6,805 nucleotides of DNA from Robiginitomaculum sp. (lineage in GTDB: Bacteria; Pseudomonadota; Alphaproteobacteria; Caulobacterales; Maricaulaceae): contig NVWT02000002.1 of the NCBI GenBank assembly GCA_002733735.2, positions 60,871 to 67,675 of the forward strand. Reading direction: 5' to 3'. A program made the position numbers and the translations under genes. Of this stretch, positions 1-5,367 are shown piece by piece. Every line of letters begins with the position of its first letter. Positions within the stretch are counted from its first letter, which is position 1. The notes under the pieces are model-generated. The model saw only the letters and a list, made by a program, of their open reading frames with translations, was not told the origin of the DNA and did no database searches.

Positions 1-316
1 AACCTTTTTCCCCATCATCAGACCCGAACAAGACTTTGCCCGATGCATCATTGTTAATCCGCTGTAACACCAACCAAATCCGATACAAATATTCGATAAT
101 AAAGGCCATTCCAGCCACAAACACTGGCTCCACAAGTGCTTTACCGATAACAGTAATGAACATGTAGGTAGATAAATCTTGCGCAGTCCAAGATACGGAC
201 ATCGGTTGCCATACACTTGCTATACCCAGTATCGCAATAATTAAGAAAACAAATGCTATAATGATGAATGTAAAAGCTATTTTGCTTTTGAAATAATTAT
301 AAAAATTCCATGCCAT
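1..316 (-). CDS. Small membrane protein, partial (C-terminus beyond the left edge)
   Basis: An open frame read leftwards from ATG at 316 has no stop before the window edge, giving 105 visible codons. The N-terminus is MAWNFYNYFKSK. A strongly hydrophobic segment follows at about residues 13-35 (rich in I, F, A, L), then a short loop with W and Q residues. A second hydrophobic segment spans about 51-84, with Gly, Pro and Glu near its start (KALVEPVF) and ending in YLYRIWLVLQRINN. The last visible residues are polar (SDDGEKG), suggesting a hydrophilic tail. This looks like a two-helix inner-membrane protein. Only 10 bp separate it from the gatA stop, so it is probably co-transcribed with gatC-gatA. 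The ribosome site is weak (GGTGG within the gatA end). The ATG at 311 is out of frame and stops after three codons, so 316 is the start. I do not recognise the family and assign no function. Confidence 0.7.
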   Translation of the reverse strand, partial: MAWNFYNYFKSKIAFTFIIIAFVFLIIAILGIASVWQPMSVSWTAQDLSTYMFITVIGKALVEPVFVAGMAFIIEYLYRIWLVLQRINNDASGKVLFGSDDGEKG

Positions 317-326
317 ATTCAAATCA

Positions 327-1799
327 TTACCACCACTTTTTCGCTTTGGCGGTAAAGCCCGCGGCACGTTCCAATGCACCACCAACCGCAAAACAGGTTT
401 CTTCGTCCAGTGCTTTGCCGATCACCTGTAAGCCAAGTGGCAGGCCTTGATGATCCAAAGCTGCCGGTATTGAAATACCGGGAAGTCCAGCCAGATTTGC
501 AGTCACTGTGAACACATCATTTAGGTACATTTGCACCGGATCGTCGGATACTTCGCCAATGCCAAAGGCGGCACTTGGTGTGGTTGGGGTAAGAAGCGCA
601 TCGCATTTTTCCCAAGCATCACGAAAATCTTCGGCAATTCTGGCGCGGACTTTTTGGGCGCGAATGTAATAAGCATCGTAAAAGCCAGCCGAAAGCACAT
701 AAGTCCCGATCATTATCCGGCGGCGTACTTCTTCGCCAAAACCTTGCGCTCTGGTTCGTTCATAAGTGCTGTTTAGATCGTCGCCGTCAACACGCACCCC
801 ATAACGCATGCCGTCATAACGCGCCAAATTCGACGAAGCCTCGGCAGGAGCGACAATATAATAAGCCGGAAGCGCGTATTTAGTATGCGGCAAAGAAACG
901 TCAACGATTTCACAACCAGCATCACGTAGCCAAGCAATGCCCTGTTGCCATAGTTTCTCAATTTCTTCGGGCATGCCGTCCATGCGGTATTCTTTGGGAA
1001 TACCGATACGCATGCCCTTTAGTGATTTGGTGCATGCGCTAACAAAATCAGGTACATCGCGTTGCAAAGACGTGCTGTCTTTTTCATCAAAGCCGGACAT
1101 GCTAGCTAGCATTAACGCCGCATCTTCGACCGTTTTGGTGATAGGTCCAGCCTGATCCAACGAAGAAGCAAAGGCGACAATGCCATAACGCGAGCAACGA
1201 CCATAAGTTGGTTTAATTCCAACCAATCCAGTAAACGCCGCAGGTTGGCGAATTGAGCCACCAGTATCAGTACCAGTTGCCGCCAGGCACAAATCCGCAG
1301 CCACAGCCGAAGCCGAACCACCGGACGAGCCGCCGGGAACCATTGCTGTATTTGAGCCTTTGCGTTGCCACGGGCTGATCACATTACCAAAGGCGCTATT
1401 CTCATTGCTTGATCCCATGGCAAATTCATCCATGTTCAACTTGCCGAGCATCACCGCGCCATCGTCCCAAAGTTTTGCGGTTACTGTACTTTCATATGGC
1501 GGAGTAAAATCACCTAATATCTTGCTACCGGCGCAGGTTTTAACTCCGTCCACACAAAACAAATCCTTAATACCAATCGGTGCGCCTTCTAATGCACCAC
1601 CCTCGCCTTTAGCTATTTTAGCGTCCGACGCATCGGCCATTTTTAATGCTTTGTCCGGGGTTTCGGTAAGATAGGCATTAAGGCTACGCGCCTGCTCCAT
1701 AGCGTCCAAATGCGCTTGGGTGATTTCACGAGAAGAAAACTGCTTGTTACGCAATCCAGAAACCGCTTCACTTAAACTTAATTTTGTTAAATCACTCAT
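327..1799 (-). CDS. gatA: Glutamyl/aspartyl-tRNA(Gln/Asn) amidotransferase subunit A
   Basis: GatA is the glutaminase subunit of the cytoplasmic GatCAB complex. It releases ammonia from glutamine (or asparagine), and the ammonia is passed to GatB to amidate Glu-tRNA(Gln) or Asp-tRNA(Asn). The 490-residue length is normal. The amidase-signature catalytic triad is complete: Lys78 in PIGIKDLF, the cis-Ser at 158 in PGGSSGGSA, and the nucleophile Ser182 in GTDTGGSIRQPAAF. The two serines are 24 residues apart, as in well-studied GatA proteins. The conserved VGIKPTYGRCSRYG stretch follows. The start at MSDLTKLSLSEAV gives a typical N-terminus. It lies 12 bp after the gatC stop with an AGGG ribosome site (1810-1813) overlapping that stop, so translation is probably linked to gatC. 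No truncation or missing residue was seen. gatB is not downstream inside the window; a membrane protein gene comes next instead. Confidence 0.97.
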   Translation of the reverse strand: MSDLTKLSLSEAVSGLRNKQFSSREITQAHLDAMEQARSLNAYLTETPDKALKMADASDAKIAKGEGGALEGAPIGIKDLFCVDGVKTCAGSKILGDFTPPYESTVTAKLWDDGAVMLGKLNMDEFAMGSSNENSAFGNVISPWQRKGSNTAMVPGGSSGGSASAVAADLCLAATGTDTGGSIRQPAAFTGLVGIKPTYGRCSRYGIVAFASSLDQAGPITKTVEDAALMLASMSGFDEKDSTSLQRDVPDFVSACTKSLKGMRIGIPKEYRMDGMPEEIEKLWQQGIAWLRDAGCEIVDVSLPHTKYALPAYYIVAPAEASSNLARYDGMRYGVRVDGDDLNSTYERTRAQGFGEEVRRRIMIGTYVLSAGFYDAYYIRAQKVRARIAEDFRDAWEKCDALLTPTTPSAAFGIGEVSDDPVQMYLNDVFTVTANLAGLPGISIPAALDHQGLPLGLQVIGKALDEETCFAVGGALERAAGFTAKAKKWW

Positions 1800-1823
1800 T
1801 ATTCAACTGCCCTATTCAACTGC
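1800..1823. repeat. Two-copy 11-bp direct repeat at the gatC-gatA junction
   Basis: The plus-strand word TATTCAACTGC occurs at 1800-1810 and again at 1813-1823, separated by CC (period 13). The right copy encodes the last residues and part of the stop codon of GatC; the left copy is the spacer before the gatA start. This is seen directly. It looks like a small tandem duplication that created or enlarged the spacer. Confidence 0.85.
1810..1813 (-). promoter_or_regulatory. Probable ribosome binding site of gatA overlapping the gatC stop
   Basis: The minus strand reads TAGGG, where TAG is the gatC stop. The AGGG lies 10 bases before the gatA ATG. The core is short, so strength is uncertain, but its overlap with the upstream stop suggests that ribosomes finishing gatC start gatA. 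Confidence 0.5.
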
Positions 1824-2099
1824 TTTGGGCACAACAAAAAAGCCCTCTTCGGATTTAGGCGCATTGGCCAACACCTGATCGCGAATATTACCATCGGTAA
1901 TTTCATCTTCTCGCAGATGTATTTGCGTTTCCACCGCCGAAGTCATTGGCTCCACCCCGTCGACATCGACCTCATTTAGCTGTTCAATCCAGCCAAGCAG
2001 ATCATTTAGCTCTTTGGCCAATGGCTCAAGCCGTTCTTCTGGCACTTCCAAGCGAGCCAGACGGGCAATTTTTTTAACATTTTCAGCATTAACTGACAT
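1812..2099 (-). CDS. gatC: Glutamyl/aspartyl-tRNA(Gln/Asn) amidotransferase subunit C
   Basis: GatC is the small, non-catalytic subunit that wraps around the GatA-GatB interface and stabilises the amidotransferase complex. The 95-residue length is typical. Family hallmarks are visible in order: the N-terminal helix VKKIARLARLEV, the helix ELNDLLGWIEQLNEVDVDGVEPM (about residues 31-53), then HLREDEITDG and the conserved C-terminal segment VLANAPKSEEGFFVVPKAVE. The start ATG is preceded by a good GAGGT ribosome site (plus-strand bases 2107-2111). It is the first gene of the leftward gatC-gatA unit and is divergent from ruvX, an arrangement I recall from alphaproteobacteria. Its stop codon lies within the second copy of an 11-bp direct repeat shared with the gatC-gatA spacer. 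Confidence 0.96.
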   Translation of the reverse strand: MSVNAENVKKIARLARLEVPEERLEPLAKELNDLLGWIEQLNEVDVDGVEPMTSAVETQIHLREDEITDGNIRDQVLANAPKSEEGFFVVPKAVE

Positions 2100-2214
2100 C
2101 AGATTTACCTCAAAACAAATTCAAGTTGGAGCGGTAACAAAAGCCAAGATAAAGCGCAAGCCTGCTCATGATGTTTTGACTTGCCAAATCAAGCTATCAA
2201 TAAGACAAAGGCTC
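2100..2214. promoter_or_regulatory. Divergent spacer with promoters for gatC (left) and ruvX (right)
   Basis: This 115-bp gap lies between the divergent start codons of gatC and ruvX and must hold the leftward gat promoter and probably the ruvX promoter, unless either gene is read from further away. On the plus strand TTGACT at 2176-2181 resembles a -35 element, but nothing at 16-18 bp beyond it is a good -10 element (AATAAG at 2199-2204 is the nearest). No clear inverted repeat or operator was seen. The promoter role is inferred from gene orientation; exact elements are not established. Confidence 0.4.
2107..2111 (-). promoter_or_regulatory. Ribosome binding site of gatC
   Basis: The minus strand reads GAGGT seven bases before the gatC ATG. 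It is one of the two clearest Shine-Dalgarno matches in the window and fixes the gatC start. Confidence 0.7.
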
Positions 2215-2667
2215 ATGCCTATTATTACCCCAGAAGAAATGCCGCTTACCGGCTCTTTGCTTGGAATTGATCCTGGCACCAAAACTATTGGTCTTGCCGG
2301 CTCCGATATCCGGCGCACTATTGCCAGTGGTATTTGCACTTTGAACCGAGTTAAGTTCACAAAAGACGCAGGAGAAATTTTCAAAATTTATGATGAGCGA
2401 GATTGCTCCGGCATTGTACTTGGTTTGCCAATTCAAATGGATGGCACCGAAGGCCCCCGTGCGCAATCAGTTCGAGCATTTGCCAGAAATCTAATGGTAA
2501 TTCGCGATATTCCGATACTGTTTTGGGACGAACGCCTGTCCACTTCGGCGGTGGAGCGCACCTTAATCGAAGCCAACACAAGACGCAATAAACGCAAACA
2601 AGTTATCGACAAACTAGCGGCAATTTATATTTTACAAGGCGCGTTGGATTTTTTCAAAAATCAATAG
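2215..2667 (+). CDS. ruvX: YqgF/RuvX family putative Holliday junction resolvase
   Basis: RuvX/YqgF is a small RNase H-fold nuclease of the cytoplasm, annotated as a putative pre-16S rRNA nuclease or Holliday junction resolvase. From ATG 2215 the protein has 150 residues, normal for the family. The family motifs are present: LLGIDPGTKTIGLAGSD with catalytic Asp19, VLGLPIQMDG at 68-77 followed by GPRAQSV, FWDERLST with Asp105 and Glu106, and the C-terminal IDKLAAIYILQGALDF with Asp132. The open frame extends upstream to 2014, but that extension overlaps gatC antisense and has no family similarity. ATG 2215 has AAAGG four bases upstream and gives the N-terminus MPIITPEEMPL, like relatives I recall. 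ATG 2239 is a second possibility. One small oddity is Gly29 in GLAGSD, where Val, Leu or Met is usual. It converges on kdsA with a 7-bp overlap. Confidence 0.93.
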   Translation: MPIITPEEMPLTGSLLGIDPGTKTIGLAGSDIRRTIASGICTLNRVKFTKDAGEIFKIYDERDCSGIVLGLPIQMDGTEGPRAQSVRAFARNLMVIRDIPILFWDERLSTSAVERTLIEANTRRNKRKQVIDKLAAIYILQGALDFFKNQ

Positions 2668-3518
2668 CTCTTATTCACAGCATCATAAGCCATCAACTCT
2701 TTTACCAAATCCTCGAACTTGTCCAAAGCTATCATGTTGGGGCCATCAGATGGCGCATTATCCGGATCAGGGTGGGTTTCAATGAATACCCCAGCCACTC
2801 CGACCGCAACGGCAGCTCTGGCCAAGACCGCAACAAATTCGCGCTGACCACCCGAAGAAGTACCGTGGCCACCCGGTTGTTGTACTGAATGGGTGGCATC
2901 AAATATTACAGGTGCATTGGTTGCTGCCAATACCGGCAAAGCCCGCATATCAGAAACCAGAGTATTATACCCAAAACTAGTGCCGCGTTCAGTTATCATT
3001 ACTTGCGAATTGCCAGCACCGGTGATTTTAGCAACAACGTTTTTCATATCCCATGGCGCTAAAAACTGCCCTTTTTTGACATTGACCACTTTGCCGGTTT
3101 TTGCGGCTGCCAACAACAAATCCGTCTGGCGGCACAAAAATGCCGGAATTTGCAACACATCAACCACTTCGGCGGCTTGCTTGCATTGCTCGGCAGTATG
3201 CACATCAGTCAATACTGGCAGCCCGTGAACTTCACGGATTTCTGCAAACACCGGCAAAGCAGCCTCTAACCCAAGGCCACGTTGCGCACTGGCCGAAGTA
3301 CGATTTGCTTTGTCAAAACTTGTTTTGAACACCAAGCCAATACCTAGTCTGTCCGATATTTCGCGTAAAATCTTAGCGCACTGCATTGCATGCTCGCGGC
3401 TTTCCATCTGACAAGGCCCGGCAATCAAGGCCATCGGTAAATCATTACCAAACTTAACTTGGTTTATTTTACCACCGCCAATACTAATTACCGGATTTGG
3501 ACTTGCTTGTTGGTTCAT
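2661..3518 (-). CDS. kdsA: 2-dehydro-3-deoxyphosphooctonate aldolase (Kdo-8-phosphate synthase), metal-dependent type
   Basis: KdsA condenses phosphoenolpyruvate with D-arabinose 5-phosphate to give Kdo-8-phosphate, the committed step to the Kdo of LPS inner core; it acts in the cytoplasm. The 285-residue length is normal. Motifs in order: LIAGPCQMESREHAM (31-45), FKTSFDKANRTSASAQRGLG (64-83), PVLTDVHTAEQ (101-111), QIPAFLCRQTDLL (123-135), VNVKKGQFLAPWDMKN (145-160), FDATHSVQQPGG (206-217) and FIETHPDPDNAPSDGPN (245-261). Cys36, His210, Glu247 and Asp258 correspond with a constant offset of 25 to the metal ligands Cys11, His185, Glu222 and Asp233 of the Aquifex enzyme. That places it in the metal-dependent class rather than the E. 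coli class, which has Asn at the Cys position. It is transcribed leftwards from the spacer shared with the exporter cluster. Its TGA stop overlaps the ruvX stop region, so there is no room for a terminator between them. Confidence 0.97.
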   Translation of the reverse strand: MNQQASPNPVISIGGGKINQVKFGNDLPMALIAGPCQMESREHAMQCAKILREISDRLGIGLVFKTSFDKANRTSASAQRGLGLEAALPVFAEIREVHGLPVLTDVHTAEQCKQAAEVVDVLQIPAFLCRQTDLLLAAAKTGKVVNVKKGQFLAPWDMKNVVAKITGAGNSQVMITERGTSFGYNTLVSDMRALPVLAATNAPVIFDATHSVQQPGGHGTSSGGQREFVAVLARAAVAVGVAGVFIETHPDPDNAPSDGPNMIALDKFEDLVKELMAYDAVNKSY

Positions 3519-3627
3519 AAACTCACGTCTTTCAATGTTGTTAGTTTTAATATAAGCAATTACCTGCTTAAAGAAAGCCTACTGAACAACAAGACTAATC
3601 ATTGGATTTAACGAGTGACAAATAAAA
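3519..3627. promoter_or_regulatory. Divergent spacer between kdsA and the exporter cluster
   Basis: This 109-bp AT-rich gap separates the divergent starts of kdsA and the adaptor gene. On the minus strand TATATT (plus-strand 3549-3554) is a good -10 match, about 30 bases before the kdsA ATG, but the matching -35 position reads only as a weak CTTTCT. For the rightward cluster no convincing -35/-10 pair was seen; GAG at 3613-3615 may be a weak ribosome site for the adaptor. Promoter function is inferred from orientation. Confidence 0.4.
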
Positions 3628-4629
3628 ATGGATAAAAAAGCACAATTACAATCATTGTCCATAGATCGTGGCCGCGACGGAAATAACAATTCCATTTGGC
3701 CGGTCATAATTTTTGCAAGCCTTGCCGCAATAATTGCTGCGCTTATTACTTGGTGGCTGATGAATGGTAAATTACAAACGGCGCTTATTGCCGCCGAACA
3801 AGCAAACACCCTCGTCGAACAAAGAAGCAAAACCCAATCCATGGCGGCTCCACGGCTTTCTGGCTTGGTCGCATCGGGATATGTGGTGGCTCGTCGCCAA
3901 GCCACTGTATCGGCCGAGATCACCGGAACCATTCGCGAAATATTGTTTGAAGAAGGTACAAAAGTCTCCAAAGGCCAAGTATTGGCCAGACTTGATGATG
4001 ATCGCGCGCAAATAGCTTTGCGACAAATCACCGCCAGCACCGAAAGCTCACGCAGAGCCGTGCAATCGCTAGAGGCGCAAATAGTCGAAGCCAAGATCGT
4101 ACTGAACAGGGCAAATATCTTGTTCAGCAAATCCATCGGCCCAAAAGCTGCGGTTACGGCAGCCGATGCGGCGCTACAAACATTATATGCCAGGCTTGCC
4201 GGCTCCAAAGCCGATTTTGCCGCAGGACAAGCCAATATTGCCAGTCAGCAGGATTTAATTAGACGTTATGTAGTTCGCGCACCGTTTACCGGTGTGGTGA
4301 TTGCCAAAAACGCCCAAGTGGGCGAAATATTATCGCCATCATCTGCCGGCGGCGGTTTTACTAGAACCGGCATTGCCACCATGGTTGATATGCAATCCCT
4401 AGAGATAGAAGTTGATGTCAATGAAGGGCAAATCGGGCGAATTTTGCCGCAGCAAAAAGTAGTTGCAGTTCTTGACGCATACCAAGATTGGAAAATCGCC
4501 GCCAAAGTAGTGGCAATAATTCCAACCGCCGATCGGGCACGAGCAACCATTAAAGTACGTGTTGCGTTTGATGAAATAGATGCAAGAGTGTTACCAGACA
4601 TGGCGGCCAAGGTAACATTTGTCGAATAG
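3628..4629 (+). CDS. Periplasmic adaptor (membrane fusion protein, HlyD/MacA-like) of an ABC exporter
   Basis: This is an adaptor that links an inner-membrane transporter to an outer-membrane channel. The 333-residue protein has a short basic cytoplasmic N-terminus, one membrane anchor at about 23-45 (WPVIIFASLAAIIAALITWW) and a periplasmic remainder. A first lipoyl half is seen at about 91-115 (TVSAEITGTIREILFEEGTKVSKG). A two-helix coiled-coil hairpin follows at about 118-208. The second lipoyl half is at about 214-236 (VVRAPFTGVVIAKNAQVGEIL). Beta-barrel and membrane-proximal segments follow, with MVDMQSLEIEVDVNEGQIGRI and ending VLPDMAAKVTFVE. At the hairpin tip Arg151 and Leu155 match the RLS motif used to contact TolC, but the Ser position holds Pro162. 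It is the first gene of the cluster, followed after 42 bp by the ATPase. The family is clear; the substrate and outer-membrane partner are not. A role with an RND pump is unlikely given the ABC neighbours. Confidence 0.9.
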   Translation: MDKKAQLQSLSIDRGRDGNNNSIWPVIIFASLAAIIAALITWWLMNGKLQTALIAAEQANTLVEQRSKTQSMAAPRLSGLVASGYVVARRQATVSAEITGTIREILFEEGTKVSKGQVLARLDDDRAQIALRQITASTESSRRAVQSLEAQIVEAKIVLNRANILFSKSIGPKAAVTAADAALQTLYARLAGSKADFAAGQANIASQQDLIRRYVVRAPFTGVVIAKNAQVGEILSPSSAGGGFTRTGIATMVDMQSLEIEVDVNEGQIGRILPQQKVVAVLDAYQDWKIAAKVVAIIPTADRARATIKVRVAFDEIDARVLPDMAAKVTFVE

Positions 4630-4661
4630 TGATATTTTTGATAATCTGTTACACACCAAGT

Positions 4662-4667
4662 GGAGAG
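4662..4667 (+). promoter_or_regulatory. Ribosome binding site that sets the ATPase start
   Basis: GGAGAG ends four bases before ATG 4672. The frame could also open at GTG 4660, but that codon overlaps the Shine-Dalgarno sequence and has none of its own, so ATG 4672 is preferred. Confidence 0.75.
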
Positions 4668-4671
4668 CAAT

Positions 4672-5367
4672 ATGAATACCAATATGCCATTATATGAATT
4701 ACGAGACCTCTCGAAAAGCTATTGGCGTGGCGGTGAGAGTATTCATATTTTTGATAATTTGAATATGAGCATTGAAAATGGTGACTTCATTGCCATTATG
4801 GGCCCGTCTGGATCGGGTAAAACCACCTTGCTCAACCAATTAGGCGGGATCGACAAACCCAGCACCGGTGAAGTGCTATTTGAAGGTCAGCGTATTGATA
4901 ATTTAAGCCAAGGGCAGCTGGCCAAATGGCGAGCAGCAAATATCGGCTTTATCTTTCAGTTTTATAACCTCATGCCAACTCTTACCGCCGCACAAAATGT
5001 TGAATTGCCATTATTATTATCGCCAGTAAAAAAGTCCGAGCGCAGAGAGCGAATTGCCACCGCCTTGGACATTGTCGGTATTGGCGATCGCGCACATCAC
5101 CGACCACGGCAGCTTTCCGGCGGCCAGCAACAACGGGTAGCTATTGCCAGAGCCATAGTTGCTGATCCAAAAGTTTTGCTTTGCGATGAGCCAACCGGCG
5201 ATCTTGATCGAACCAGTGCTGATGAAATATTAAAAATGCTACAAGTGCTCAACCAAGAGATGGGCAAGACAATTATCATGGTTACCCATGACCCCGAAGC
5301 TGCCAAATATGCCAAAACCGAATTATTCCTAGACAAAGGCGAATTTATCCGCCGGGAACGGAAATAA
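4672..5367 (+). CDS. ABC transporter ATP-binding protein, MacB/LolD-type
   Basis: This is the cytoplasmic motor of the exporter, hydrolysing ATP to drive the FtsX-type permeases encoded next. From ATG 4672 it has 231 residues, the usual size of a stand-alone domain. All motifs are intact: Walker A GPSGSGKT (44-51), Q-loop Gln96 in FIFQFYNLMPTLTA, signature LSGGQ (138-142) followed by QQRVAIARAI, Walker B VLLCDEP with Asp162 and Glu163, D-loop GDLD (166-169) and switch His196 in MVTHDPEA. The FQFYNLMPTLTAAQNVELPL stretch is typical of the MacB/LolD/FtsE group. The adaptor gene upstream argues for a MacAB- or DevBCA-like exporter rather than LolCDE, which works without an adaptor of this kind. 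The stop TAA shares its last A with the ATG of the permease (TAATG), so the two are probably translationally coupled. Confidence 0.95.
   Translation: MNTNMPLYELRDLSKSYWRGGESIHIFDNLNMSIENGDFIAIMGPSGSGKTTLLNQLGGIDKPSTGEVLFEGQRIDNLSQGQLAKWRAANIGFIFQFYNLMPTLTAAQNVELPLLLSPVKKSERRERIATALDIVGIGDRAHHRPRQLSGGQQQRVAIARAIVADPKVLLCDEPTGDLDRTSADEILKMLQVLNQEMGKTIIMVTHDPEAAKYAKTELFLDKGEFIRRERK

Noticed and set aside
1360..1674. 104-codon plus-strand open frame inside gatA
   Set aside because: It lies opposite a conserved amidase domain and its translation has no recognisable domain.
1772..1790. Three TTAA words near the gatA start, as a possible CtrA-type site
   Set aside because: The spacings do not fit TTAA-N7-TTAA and the words lie within codons for the conserved gatA N-terminus.
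2014..2214. Upstream extension of the ruvX frame by 67 codons
   Set aside because: It runs antisense through gatC and the promoter spacer, has no RuvX similarity, and ATG 2215 gives the usual family length with a nearby AAAGG.
2293..4206. 12-bp word CTTGCCGGCTCC at 2293-2304 and 4195-4206, with further GCCGGC sites elsewhere
   Set aside because: Both copies encode Leu-Ala-Gly-Ser in frame, and other GCCGGC sites are scattered in codons. No regular spacing or intergenic clustering supports an uptake signal or repeat family.
3579..4235. 218-codon open frame on the minus strand opposite the adaptor gene
   Set aside because: The adaptor protein on the plus strand has clear domain structure. The antisense frame is Ser/Ala-rich with no recognisable motif and is best explained as a shadow of codon use.
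4660..4671. GTG start for the ATPase, adding four residues
   Set aside because: The GTG abuts GGAGAG, which is ideally placed for ATG 4672 instead.
4266..4682. 138-codon minus-strand open frame over the adaptor end and ATPase start
   Set aside because: It has no motif, no ribosome site, and overlaps two well-supported genes and the ATPase start.
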